DNA from: SVTX01 sp045132775
Lineage (GTDB): Bacteria > Bacillota > Clostridia > Oscillospirales > CAG-272
Reading direction: 5' to 3'
Length of the DNA stretch: 64,000 nt
Assembly (NCBI GenBank): GCA_045132775.1
Contig: JBGUSX010000116.1
Coordinates: forward strand, 29,886-93,885
The notes beneath the pieces are model-generated. The model was not told the DNA's origin, made no database searches, and saw nothing but the letters and a program-made list of their open reading frames with translations. The position numbers and the translations under genes were made by a program. Positions within the stretch are counted from its first letter, which is position 1. Each line of letters begins with the position of its first letter. Of this stretch, positions 1 through 8,098 are shown piece after piece.

Positions 1-1030
1 TATCAAGCTCAAAATATGCGAGCTCCTCTGCCGCCTTTTCGCTTCTCGTCTCATACACCGTTTCGTATTCGAGATATTTTACGGTCCTGACGGCAAAAGG
101 GGTCTGTACTCTGCCAAAAAGGCTACAGTTCTCCACTATATTTATTTTATCACAAAGTATATCCTCATTTCCATACTTTTTTGAAATGTTCATTGAAAAG
201 TCAAAAAAATTTAAAACTTTTTCACAATATTCAAGCCCCGTATAGCGTTTCGTCTCGTATTCGTACGGAATTTCAATATAAAACTCCTCAACCGTTCGCG
301 CATAGACCTTTCCCGATGCCCGAGTGTATCTGAAGCCCTCCTGCACGCTGTCAAAAAGTCCGCTTACCAAAAGCTCCCCTTCCTTTACGTATTGCCCTGC
401 ACCAACGACGACGTTTCCCCGATAGATGCGCACCTCCTCGACAATTCCGCTCTTTTTTGCCACGAGATTTGCAGGGCGAGTCGGCTCCGAGGGCCTTTCG
501 ACCTCGCGCTCTCGCACCTCGACGTTTGCCACCGTGCCGATTATGTTAACCGATATCCAGGAAAGTTTATCTGTTTTCATCAGGATCCTGTTTTCGATCT
601 TATCGGTGTTCGCGTGCGGAATGAAGCTTCCCACCTCAAATCCCTGCTCGCGCAAGAGCTCTCTTATCTCGCCCGAGGTCACGCTCTCGTTTCCCGTGAC
701 CTCGATATCCCAGATATAGAGATGCGAGGCGATCACGAGTGCCGCGGCACACAATATGCCGAGCCATATTCCAAAGCGATATTTATATTTACCCAAAAAT
801 ATCGGCAAGCCGCTTTTTTTCTCGACCGTATAGCAGATACCTCTCGCCTCGGCTTCCCTCTTGAACCGCTTGAACTCTGAGAGACGGAACACCACCGTGA
901 CTTTGTCGGGGTATGATTTAAAATCCGAATACGGAATCGACAGGTGCATGCAGAGATTGAGAAACGCGGTCACATTTGAGTAGTCTGCCGCTACCGTGAC
1001 AGATCCCAGAAAAAAATAAGACGGATTCAT
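1..1030 (-). CDS. yqfD: Sporulation protein YqfD, 3' end outside the window
   Basis: This gene starts with ATG at 1030 and reads leftward out of the window, so about 343 codons are visible; the family is usually near 400. After an N-terminal region of about 90 residues there is one hydrophobic segment (GIWLGILCAAALVIASHLYIW), followed by an extracytoplasmic part beginning DIEVTGNESV. Its ATG overlaps the yqfC stop by four bases (ATGA), so the two are translationally coupled. YqfD is a widely conserved mother-cell membrane protein of endospore formers; its biochemical role is not settled. The identification rests on the segment order and on yqfC lying directly upstream. Confidence 0.85.
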   Translation of the reverse strand, partial: MNPSYFFLGSVTVAADYSNVTAFLNLCMHLSIPYSDFKSYPDKVTVVFRLSEFKRFKREAEARGICYTVEKKSGLPIFLGKYKYRFGIWLGILCAAALVIASHLYIWDIEVTGNESVTSGEIRELLREQGFEVGSFIPHANTDKIENRILMKTDKLSWISVNIIGTVANVEVREREVERPSEPTRPANLVAKKSGIVEEVRIYRGNVVVGAGQYVKEGELLVSGLFDSVQEGFRYTRASGKVYARTVEEFYIEIPYEYETKRYTGLEYCEKVLNFFDFSMNISKKYGNEDILCDKINIVENCSLFGRVQTPFAVRTVKYLEYETVYETRSEKAAEELAYFELD

Positions 1031-1332
1031 TCTTCCTCCTCCGTGCAAAACGCAAGCGAATCTATGACCCCCTCAACGCTCACGCTTCCGCCGTGAAATG
1101 AGGTACAAACGAGTCTTTTGCCCTTTACTCTCAATTTATCTTTTTTTATCTCGAGCTCGACCGCTTCGGGCGAGTAGCCGAGGATGCGTTTGCACCCTTT
1201 TACAAGCAGACTGTTTTTTCCGCGCATCTCAATATACACGTCCCCTGCAATTGAGTCGCCGTCTGCATCCGCTCTCACTGCGAGATACTCGAAAAAACCG
1301 CGCTTTTCATCTTTTTTTCTATCTTTGCTCAT
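1027..1332 (-). CDS. yqfC: Sporulation protein YqfC
   Basis: This is a 101-residue protein with the YqfC layout: a charged N-terminus, a segment resembling IEMRGKNSLLVKGCKRILGY, and a lysine-rich KKDKLRVKGKRL stretch. YqfC is a small conserved protein of sporulating Firmicutes, normally expressed in the mother cell and encoded directly before yqfD, as here. The ATG at 1332 has an AGAGGT ribosome-binding site. It is divergent from the ylbJ gene, with only 53 bases between the two starts. A mother-cell promoter is expected in that gap, but I could not assign one with confidence. Confidence 0.88.
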   Translation of the reverse strand: MSKDRKKDEKRGFFEYLAVRADADGDSIAGDVYIEMRGKNSLLVKGCKRILGYSPEAVELEIKKDKLRVKGKRLVCTSFHGGSVSVEGVIDSLAFCTEEEE

Positions 1333-1385
1333 ATTGCGACCTCTTGAAAAATATAAATTACCGAACGCTCTTTCAAGGAGGAATC

Positions 1386-2492
1386 ATGGAAAATAAAAGA
1401 AAAGAATCTGTATCGGCATCGCTGGTGGGCGCTTTGACCCTTGGCGCGTTTTTTCTGATCCTGTGTTCCTCCGACGTAGCAATAGAGTATATGAAAAAAG
1501 GGCTTGTTCTATGCGCGGGGACGGTCGTCCCCTCTCTCTTTCCCTTTATGGTGATATCAGAGCTTATCGTGTCGAGCGGTATAGGAATAAGGATATCGCG
1601 TTTTTTTCGCCGTCCGATGAGGGTACTGTTCTCTGTGAGCGAGGCGGGTGCCGCCGCGTTTCTTTTGGGCACAGTTTGCGGTTTCCCGATAGGCGCGGCA
1701 ACTGCGGCATCTATGCAGGATAAGGGTATTATTTCAAAGGACGAGCTTGAGCATTTTCTGATCTTTTGCAACAACCCGGGCTCCGCGTTTGTTATTAGTG
1801 CTGTCGGTGCTTCACTCTTTGGAAACGAAAAGCTCGGGCTTTTGCTTTATTTTTCGGTGATACTATCATCTGTCGCGGTCGGTGCGGTTGGAAGACTTTT
1901 CTTTCGAAAACCCAGGAAAAGCGGTGTTTCCGTCACAATTTCCGTTCCCTCGCGCGACATGACATCGCGGATAACCGATGCGATACGTTCGTCCGCTACG
2001 TCTATGCTCACGGTCTGTGCCTACGTGCTTTTTTTCTCCGCGCTCGTTGGTTGCATTGGTGCTGTGCTTGAACGTTTTTCTCTTCCCGATTGGGTTCGGG
2101 CTTTGATATTCGGATTTTTTGAGCTCTCGAGCGGCGCGAAGGCGGCAAGCGGCATTTCAGACCCGACGGGTGCGATAGTCATCTGCGCTCTCTTTCTCGG
2201 GTGGTCGGGGCTTTCGGTGCATCTGCAGATAATGTCGGTATGCTCGGGCAGAGGCATCTCTTTTAAACCTTATATTATTGCAAAAGCGGCGCAGGGGGTG
2301 ATCTCCGCGACTGTCACCTTTCTTGCGCTTAAGTTCTTGTTTCCCTCGCTTCGCGGAGGCATTATCGGGACCTTCTCTCCAAGCGACACGGCTCTCTCAA
2401 GAGTGCTTTACGCTCTTTCCGTCGCGTTTTTTATAGGGTCTGTTGTATTTTTGATTTGCGAAAAACTATCCGGGAAGAAAAATAAAAAATAA
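1386..2492 (+). CDS. ylbJ: Sporulation membrane protein YlbJ/SpoVV
   Basis: This 368-residue protein has many membrane segments and resembles the nucleoside-recognition (Gate) family; the motif GTVCGFPIGAATAASM and the following CNNPGSAFV are typical of YlbJ. In Bacillus subtilis YlbJ (SpoVV) is needed to move dipicolinic acid out of the mother cell toward the forespore. The ATG at 1386 follows a strong AAGGAGG site, which rules out the long upstream extension that is also open. The C-terminus ends in a basic GKKNKK tail. It fits with the divergent yqfC-yqfD pair as a sporulation cluster. The transport role is inferred from the family. Confidence 0.88.
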   Translation: MENKRKESVSASLVGALTLGAFFLILCSSDVAIEYMKKGLVLCAGTVVPSLFPFMVISELIVSSGIGIRISRFFRRPMRVLFSVSEAGAAAFLLGTVCGFPIGAATAASMQDKGIISKDELEHFLIFCNNPGSAFVISAVGASLFGNEKLGLLLYFSVILSSVAVGAVGRLFFRKPRKSGVSVTISVPSRDMTSRITDAIRSSATSMLTVCAYVLFFSALVGCIGAVLERFSLPDWVRALIFGFFELSSGAKAASGISDPTGAIVICALFLGWSGLSVHLQIMSVCSGRGISFKPYIIAKAAQGVISATVTFLALKFLFPSLRGGIIGTFSPSDTALSRVLYALSVAFFIGSVVFLICEKLSGKKNKK

Positions 2493-2515
2493 TGCGAGAA
2501 ATTTGAAAAAAGGTA

Positions 2516-2544
2516 TTGACAAATGTTTTTTTGTTTGGTATAAT
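2516..2544 (+). promoter_or_regulatory. Sigma-A promoter for tRNA-Thr
   Basis: TTGACA (2516-2521) and TATAAT (2539-2544) are both perfect consensus boxes, 17 bases apart, and sit directly before the tRNA gene. Confidence 0.9.
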
Positions 2545-2570
2545 ATACAGGTCGTCAAGACAGACGGCTT

Positions 2571-2646
2571 GCTGGTATGGCTCAGTCGGTAGAGCACGTC
2601 ATTGGTAATGACGAGGTCATCAGTTCGATTCTGATTACCAGCTCCA
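2571..2646 (+). tRNA. tRNA-Thr (anticodon GGT)
   Basis: The cloverleaf is complete. The acceptor arms GCTGGTA and TACCAGC pair, the anticodon stem CGTCA/TGACG encloses the loop TTGGTAA with anticodon GGT, and the T arm is ATCAG-TTCGATT-CTGAT. The discriminator base is T and CCA is encoded. It reads ACC and ACT codons. It has its own promoter and terminator, so it is a single-gene transcription unit. Confidence 0.95.
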
Positions 2647-2677
2647 AAACCCGAACGCAAAAGCGTTCGGGTTTTTT
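2647..2677 (+). terminator. Terminator of tRNA-Thr
   Basis: The stem CCCGAACGC (2650-2658) pairs with GCGTTCGGG (2663-2671) and is followed by six T residues. Confidence 0.92.
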
Positions 2678-2699
2678 GCTTAACAATATAAAAAAACAG

Positions 2700-2728
2700 T
2701 TGACAAAGCGAAAAAAATGTGTTAAAAT
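2700..2728 (+). promoter_or_regulatory. Sigma-A promoter for valS
   Basis: TTGACA (2700-2705) and TAAAAT (2723-2728) are 17 bases apart, upstream of the T-box leader. Confidence 0.85.
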
Positions 2729-2744
2729 GTACTGTAATATAAAA

Positions 2745-3020
2745 ACGCTTTGACCGAGAGGAGTAGGCGGTGTGACCTTTTAAAGAGAGCGCGCGGTTGG
2801 TGTGAGTGCGTATAGGTTGCCGTTGAAGGTAGCTCGCGAGCGGTGTGGGTGAAGGGGGTGTTCCCTGCGTAGCCCTCAACGGTGGCAACGTTAGAGCCTT
2901 TGAGTGGTGTTTGTCCGTTTAAAACGGGCGGATATGGAATCCGCCCCTACGGTTGACACAAATTGGGTGGTACCGCGTAGATTTTACGTCCCGAAGTGCA
3001 TTTGCACTTCGGGCATTTTT
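2745..3020 (+). promoter_or_regulatory. T-box leader controlling valS
   Basis: This long leader carries the hallmark T-box sequence GGGTGGTACCGCG (near 2965-2977), stem I elements (AGAGAG near 2784 and GGTGTGAG), and a rho-independent terminator whose stem CCCGAAGTGC/GCACTTCGGG spans 2990-3013 and is followed by T residues. Uncharged tRNA-Val would stabilise the antiterminator and allow valS transcription. The likely specifier is a GTA codon in the GAAGGTAGC segment near 2825-2833, but I did not fold stem I. A foreign-looking hairpin (2926-2946) sits between stem I and the T-box sequence; see the findings. Confidence 0.92.
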
Positions 3021-3064
3021 ATTTTATAAAAAAACAAGAAATATATTTGAAAGGAACAGAAAAA

Positions 3065-5710
3065 ATGAATTCCTACAACGAATTACCGAAGACGTATTCC
3101 CCCTCCGAATTTGAGGACAGGATATACGCCGAGTGGTGTGAAAAGGGATATTTCACGCCCGACAAAAACAACACAAATCCCTCTTTTTCAATAGTTATTC
3201 CCCCTCCGAACGTCACGGGTCAGCTCCATATGGGTCACGCGCTTGACGAGACTCTGCAGGACATTCTCGTTCGTTACAAGAGAATGCAGGGCTACAACAC
3301 CCTTTGGGTCCCCGGTACCGACCACGCGGGCATTGCGACACAGATAAAGGTTGAGGAGAGACTCCGCGTTGACGAGGGTCTTTCACGCTACGACCTCGGC
3401 CGCGAGAAATTCCTTGAGAGAGTTTGGGGCTGGAAGGACACATACGAGGCTCGCATCACAGGACAGCTGAAAAAGCTCGGTGCTTCCTGCGACTGGTCAA
3501 GACAGCGTTTTACTATGGACGAGGGCTGCTCAAAGGCGGTTCGCGAGGTATTCGTTAATCTTTACGATAAGGGACTTATCTACCGCGGTCACCGTATCAT
3601 CAACTGGTGTCCCCGTTGTCTCACCGCTCTCTCCGACGCTGAAGTTGAGTACAAGGATCAGCCCGGAAACTTCTGGCACATCAAGTACCCCATCATCGGT
3701 GAGGACGGTTACGTTGAGGTCGCGACCACGCGTCCCGAGACTATGTTCGGAGATACCGCGGTTGCGGTCAACCCCGACGACGAGAACACCAAGCACCTTA
3801 TAGGCAAAAAGGTTCTTCTCCCTATCGTAAACCGCGAGATCCCCGTTATCGCCGACGATTACGTTGAGATCGGCTTCGGTACGGGCTGCGTTAAGATCAC
3901 TCCCGCGCACGACCCCAACGACTTTATGGTCGGTCAGAGACATAACCTTGAGCAGATCAAGGTCATGAACGACGATGCTACAATGAACGCTTATGCAGGC
4001 AAGTACGAGGGCATGGACAGATACGCTTGCCGTAAGGCTCTCGTTGCTGATCTTGAGGCTGAGGGATATCTTGTAAAGGTTGAACCACACGACCACAACG
4101 TTGGCGTTTGCTACCGTTGCGGAACCACCGTTGAGCCTCTTACGAGTGACCAGTGGTTCGTTAAGATGAAGCCCCTCGCAGAGCCTGCCATTGAAGCCGT
4201 TGAGAACGGCTCGATCAATTTCGTTCCCGAGCGTTTCTCCAAGAACTACTTTAACTGGATGAACAATATTCTTGACTGGTGCATCTCCCGTCAGCTCTGG
4301 TGGGGTCACAGAATCCCTGCGTTCTACTGCGACGAGTGCGGCGAGATGACCGTCTCCAAGACAGATATCGACACCTGCCCCAAGTGCGGCGGCAAGGTCC
4401 ATCAGGACGAGGACGTGCTTGACACCTGGTTCTCCTCTGCTCTCTGGCCCTTCTCGACTCTCGGTTGGCCCGAGATCACCGAGGATCTCAAGAGATACTA
4501 TCCGACCGACGTTCTCGTTACGGGTTACGACATCATAACCTTCTGGGTATCTCGTATGATCTTCTCGGGTCTTGAGCACATGGGTGAAAAGCCCTTCTCT
4601 ACCGTGTTTATTCACGGTCTTGTCCGTGACGCGCAGGGACGCAAGATGTCAAAGTCGCTCGGAAACGGTATCGATCCTCTTGAGGTCATCAAACAGTACG
4701 GCGCAGACGCGCTCCGCTTTGCTCTTGCAACGGGTAACTCGCCCGGAAATGACATGAGATTCTCGGACGAGAAGATCGAGGCGGCAAGAAACTTTGCAAA
4801 TAAGCTCTGGAATGCTTCAAGATTCGTACGTATGAACCTCACGATCGATGAGATCAAGCTCCCCGAGTCCGACAAGCTTGCACTTGAGGACAAGTGGATA
4901 CTCAACGAATTCAACGCGCTGTGTGAGAACGTTGTCACTAACCTTGACAACTTTGAGGTAGGCGTTGCTCTCGGCGCGATCTACGGCTTTACCTGGGATA
5001 TCTTCTGCGACTGGTACATTGAGCTTGCAAAAGCTCGTCTTAACGAAAAGGACACCGAGGCAAATCTCGTTTGCCAGAACGTTATCGCATACGTTCTCTG
5101 CGGCACCCTGAAGCTTCTCCATCCCTTTATGCCCTTTATCACCGAGGAGATCTATCAGGCTCTTCCTCACGACTGTGAGAGCATTATGATCTCGGATTAT
5201 CCCAAGGCTTGCGAATGCCGCGCGTTCCCTGCCGATGCGGAGAAAATGACCAAGATCATCGACGCTATCAAGGCGATAAGAACGAGAAGAAGCGAGATGA
5301 ACGTTCCTCCGTCCAAGAAAGCCAAGGTTTACCTTGCAACAAAGTACGCGGACATTTTCGCAACTGCCGAGGCATTTTTCAGCCGTCTTGCATCTGCATC
5401 CGCGCTCGTAGTTGCCGATCAGTTCGATGAGAACGAGGTCTCCGCCGACAATGCGGTACAGATAATCACCGACTCGGCTACTATCTTCCTTCCCCTTTCC
5501 GACATAATAGATTTCGAGAAGGAAAAGGCAAGACTTGAGGGCGAGAAGAAGAAGCTTGAGGGCGAGATCGAGCGCATTGAAAAGAAGCTCTCCAACGAGG
5601 GCTTCGTGGCAAAGGCTCCCGCGGCGGTAGTCGAGGGCGAGCGTGCCAAGATGGCTAAATACCGCGAGAATCTTGACGGTATCATTGCCGCTCTTGCAAA
5701 ATTAAACTAA
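3065..5710 (+). CDS. valS: Valyl-tRNA synthetase
   Basis: This 881-residue class I enzyme charges tRNA-Val in the cytoplasm. The HIGH signature appears as HMGH at residues 55-58 and the KMSKS loop at 527-531. A zinc-ribbon-like CDECGEMT...CPKCGG segment precedes the catalytic-core DVLDTWFSS motif. The C-terminus ends in the coiled coil that valyl enzymes use to hold tRNA (EKARLEGEKKKLEGEIERIE onwards). Length and domain order are normal. The ATG at 3065 follows AAGGA at a suitable distance; an in-frame upstream extension falls inside the T-box terminator and is not used. Expression is set by the T-box leader. Confidence 0.97.
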   Translation: MNSYNELPKTYSPSEFEDRIYAEWCEKGYFTPDKNNTNPSFSIVIPPPNVTGQLHMGHALDETLQDILVRYKRMQGYNTLWVPGTDHAGIATQIKVEERLRVDEGLSRYDLGREKFLERVWGWKDTYEARITGQLKKLGASCDWSRQRFTMDEGCSKAVREVFVNLYDKGLIYRGHRIINWCPRCLTALSDAEVEYKDQPGNFWHIKYPIIGEDGYVEVATTRPETMFGDTAVAVNPDDENTKHLIGKKVLLPIVNREIPVIADDYVEIGFGTGCVKITPAHDPNDFMVGQRHNLEQIKVMNDDATMNAYAGKYEGMDRYACRKALVADLEAEGYLVKVEPHDHNVGVCYRCGTTVEPLTSDQWFVKMKPLAEPAIEAVENGSINFVPERFSKNYFNWMNNILDWCISRQLWWGHRIPAFYCDECGEMTVSKTDIDTCPKCGGKVHQDEDVLDTWFSSALWPFSTLGWPEITEDLKRYYPTDVLVTGYDIITFWVSRMIFSGLEHMGEKPFSTVFIHGLVRDAQGRKMSKSLGNGIDPLEVIKQYGADALRFALATGNSPGNDMRFSDEKIEAARNFANKLWNASRFVRMNLTIDEIKLPESDKLALEDKWILNEFNALCENVVTNLDNFEVGVALGAIYGFTWDIFCDWYIELAKARLNEKDTEANLVCQNVIAYVLCGTLKLLHPFMPFITEEIYQALPHDCESIMISDYPKACECRAFPADAEKMTKIIDAIKAIRTRRSEMNVPPSKKAKVYLATKYADIFATAEAFFSRLASASALVVADQFDENEVSADNAVQIITDSATIFLPLSDIIDFEKEKARLEGEKKKLEGEIERIEKKLSNEGFVAKAPAAVVEGERAKMAKYRENLDGIIAALAKLN

Positions 5711-5760
5711 AGCCACTTAAATTTCAATTTTTGATTTGTCAAGCAGATTAATTCATCGTA

Positions 5761-5830
5761 GGGCGGGGGCTTGCTCCCGCCGTTGCGTTGATTTATAAAG
5801 GGTTTCACGGCGAGAGCAAGCCCCCGCCTT
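5761..5830. repeat. GC-rich inverted-repeat element
   Basis: Two arms of 23-24 bases, GGGCGGGGGCTTGCTCCCG... (5761-5783) and its near-exact complement (5807-5830), flank a short AT-rich loop. The hairpin lies in the 171-base gap after valS and is preceded by CGTA, a junction shared with the hairpin inserted in the valS leader. It looks like a dispersed palindromic element. No T tract follows, so it is not a typical terminator. Confidence 0.7.
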
Positions 5831-5881
5831 ATGACATGACGGTTAGACAAACACAATTTATAAACCTAAAAAGGTAAAAAA

Positions 5882-6709
5882 ATGAAAACAAAACACATTT
5901 TTCTTGATATAGACGGTACACTTGTGGGTTATGACTCAAAGATCCCTGCGTCTGCGCTCAAGGCTCTTCAAATGGCTCAGGCGAACGGGCACAAGATAAT
6001 AATCGCGTCGGGTCGTTCGTACGGTATGATCTACCCCGATCTGCTCAAAACCGTAAAATTTGACGGAGTTATCGCGTCGGGCGGTGCGTGCGTTATCGTT
6101 GACGGCAAGGTAATTTTTGAAAGCTTTATTGAGGGCGATGATCTCGCTTTCGTTATCGACTATTTCAGAGCCAACGGAATAAATTATCTCCTTATGACCA
6201 AGGACGAGCTCTATGCCGAGCCCGTATTCAACAATTACGTTATTCCCGGAATGATCGCAAACGGATACTCAAAGGAGCTTGTCGAACAGGCGTACGGCTG
6301 GAACACCGAGGTCGAAGACGTCAGACTTGTCAAGGGCGGCGAAAAGCTCGCATACTTCACTTCTCCGTTCCTCCCCGATAAGATTTCAAAGGATCTTGAC
6401 GGCAGATTTTACGTGGTTGATTTCAGCGTTGGCAAAGTAGGCGGAAGCACCTACTTTGGCGAGATGAACAATGCAGGTGTCACAAAGGCAAGCGGAATTG
6501 ACGAGTACCTTGCATACGTCGGTGCAACCATCGAGGACACGATAGCATTCGGCGACAGTGCAAACGACCTTGAAATGCTTGAGCACGCGAACATTGCCGT
6601 TACAATGGGCAACGGCACCGAGGCGGCAAAGGCAGCGGCGGATTTCGTCACGACAGACGTTGATAAGGACGGAATCTATAACGCTTTTGTAAAGCTTGGC
6701 TTGATTTAA
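5882..6709 (+). CDS. HAD-superfamily hydrolase, Cof type (IIB)
   Basis: This 275-residue protein starts with the HAD motif I DIDGT (residues 9-13, nucleophile Asp9 and acid/base Asp11). It has the large C2B cap of Cof-type phosphatases and ends with the motif IV segment AFGDSANDLEML. Such enzymes remove phosphate from sugar phosphates, flavin or pyridoxal phosphates in the cytoplasm; the substrate cannot be told from sequence. It stands alone, with only a weak AAGG site before the ATG. Confidence 0.9.
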   Translation: MKTKHIFLDIDGTLVGYDSKIPASALKALQMAQANGHKIIIASGRSYGMIYPDLLKTVKFDGVIASGGACVIVDGKVIFESFIEGDDLAFVIDYFRANGINYLLMTKDELYAEPVFNNYVIPGMIANGYSKELVEQAYGWNTEVEDVRLVKGGEKLAYFTSPFLPDKISKDLDGRFYVVDFSVGKVGGSTYFGEMNNAGVTKASGIDEYLAYVGATIEDTIAFGDSANDLEMLEHANIAVTMGNGTEAAKAAADFVTTDVDKDGIYNAFVKLGLI

Positions 6710-6747
6710 AAATTTTTCCGTATTTGTGTAACCTTTTATAAAAAACT

Positions 6748-6808
6748 GCGACTTTATAAGTAGAGAGGCAAAAAATGCCTTGTGATCTACTTACAAAGTC
6801 GCTTTTTT
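6748..6808 (+). terminator. Terminator after the HAD gene
   Basis: A 17-base imperfect stem GCGACTTTATAAGTAGA/TCTACTTACAAAGTCGC encloses a smaller AGGC...GCCT hairpin and ends in six T residues. Confidence 0.8.
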
Positions 6809-6827
6809 GCGGCGGAAAGGACACGTT

Positions 6828-7781
6828 ATGAAGAAAAGAATTATTATCACACTTCTCTGCCTTGTTTTATCGTTTACGCTTGTTACTGTTTTTGCGTCTT
6901 GCGAGGCATCGAGTGACAAGGGATTTATGAATGAATCGATGGATGCGGGAGCCGCGGGCTCGGGCGAGGACGTCAAGCTTGAGATCGGAGACTCGCAGAT
7001 CGACAAGGGGGATGGCGAATACGAGCGCAAGATAATCAAGACCGCACATATCTCCTCCGAAACCAAGGATTTTGACGGCGCGATAAAGAAGCTTGAGGCT
7101 CTTCTGACTGAGGCAAACGCTTATATCGAAAGCTCATCCGTGCGCGGAGTCGGCTACAACGTTGACAAACATGGCAGGAGCGCAAGCTATACGATCCGCG
7201 TGCCTGCGGACAAATTCGATGCACTCAACTCGGGCCTTGACAACATTCTCAACATCACCTCATCGTCGAGCAATGCGGACGAGGTCACGAGCAAATATTA
7301 CGATATCAAATCGCGCATCGAGGTGCTTGAGCTCCAGAAGGAATCATTGCAGAAAATGTACGACAATTACACCGATTACAGCGACGTGAATAGCCTTATT
7401 TCCTTACAGGATAAGCTTTTTGCAGTGATCGAGGAGATCGAGGCTTACGAGACTCAGCTCCGCCTTTACGACGACAAGATCTCCTATTCAACTGTTAACC
7501 TATCGATCAGCGAGGTTGTCGATTACACCGAGAACAAGGAAAACGACACGTTCTGGCAAAAACTCGGTACTTCCCTTTCTGACGGTTGGGAGACCTTCCT
7601 TGAGATATTGACGGGTATCGTTACCGTTATCGCATTCATTCTTCCCGAGCTCGTTGTTATCGCTATTGTGATCACTCTGATAATAGTTTTCTCAAAAAGG
7701 AGAAAAAAGAAAAACAAGAAAAACAAGGAACCGATGAATGACACAACTCCTGATGATTCCAATCCTTACAGCAAAAAGTAA
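6828..7781 (+). CDS. DUF4349 lipoprotein
   Basis: This 317-residue protein has a signal peptide with a lipobox ending at Cys25 (VFASC). An extracytoplasmic DUF4349 domain runs over about residues 65-240 and includes the coiled-coil part SRIEVLELQKESLQKMY. A C-terminal membrane segment (about 265-290) is followed by a lysine-rich cytoplasmic tail. The family is common in Firmicutes and its function is unknown. The ATG at 6828 follows AAAGG. The preceding terminator indicates an independent unit, although no clear promoter is visible in the short gap. Confidence 0.85.
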   Translation: MKKRIIITLLCLVLSFTLVTVFASCEASSDKGFMNESMDAGAAGSGEDVKLEIGDSQIDKGDGEYERKIIKTAHISSETKDFDGAIKKLEALLTEANAYIESSSVRGVGYNVDKHGRSASYTIRVPADKFDALNSGLDNILNITSSSSNADEVTSKYYDIKSRIEVLELQKESLQKMYDNYTDYSDVNSLISLQDKLFAVIEEIEAYETQLRLYDDKISYSTVNLSISEVVDYTENKENDTFWQKLGTSLSDGWETFLEILTGIVTVIAFILPELVVIAIVITLIIVFSKRRKKKNKKNKEPMNDTTPDDSNPYSKK

Positions 7782-7790
7782 ATAGATTAC

Positions 7791-7824
7791 AAAAATATCC
7801 GCCGAGCTTTCGGCGGATATTTTT
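7791..7824. terminator. 34-bp bidirectional terminator, left copy
   Basis: The stem AAAAATATCCGCC/GGCGGATATTTTT with loop GAGCTTTC has A and T tracts on both sides and can stop the DUF4349 gene. It is repeated without change at 8058-8091. Confidence 0.9.
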
Positions 7825-8057
7825 CAGACTGTCGAAAAAGCTGTTAGACCGCAAGGGATAAAAGACAAAGAAACAAACATTAAAAACTCACACGCAGGAA
7901 ATAAGCACAAGGCATTCATCGAGAATGCCTTGTGCTTTCTTGCTTTTTCCGTTTTTGCACTCTGGCGTACCCCCCGTACGCCGACGAATGCAAAAACGAA
8001 AAATCTACCTACCTTTTTCGACCTCTGCCAGCGTGTCGAGACTTTCTCGACACGCTG
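7825..8057. mobile_element. 233-bp miniature repeat element (MITE-like), copy 1
   Basis: The ends CAGACTGTCGAAAAAG and, on the other strand, CAGCGTGTCGAGAAAG match at 13 of 16 bases, as terminal inverted repeats would. Inside are a perfect 15-base-pair hairpin (AAGCACAAGGCATTC and its complement near 7905-7940), a nested hairpin around CGTTTTTGCA...TGCAAAAACG, and a terminal CAGCGTGTCGAGA hairpin. No protein-coding signal is convincing. The first 138 bases recur exactly at the right edge of the window. Identical 34-bp terminators flank it. A non-autonomous transposable element is the simplest reading, but a structured RNA is possible. Confidence 0.7.
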
Positions 8058-8091
8058 AAAAATATCCGCCGAGCTTTCGGCGGATATTTTT
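8058..8091. terminator. 34-bp bidirectional terminator, right copy
   Basis: This is an exact copy of 7791-7824. Read on the minus strand it ends the queT/VTT-family transcript. Confidence 0.9.
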
Positions 8092-8098
8092 GTATTTT

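Noticed and set aside
3530..4615. Open frame of 361 codons on the minus strand inside valS
   Set aside because: It lies wholly within a certain gene, has no ribosome-binding site, and its translation is a shadow of the GC-biased third positions of valS.
7824..8060. Reading the miniature element as a coding gene (for example the frame from 7925)
   Set aside because: The frame runs through several strong hairpins, has no ribosome-binding site and continues antisense into the VTT gene.
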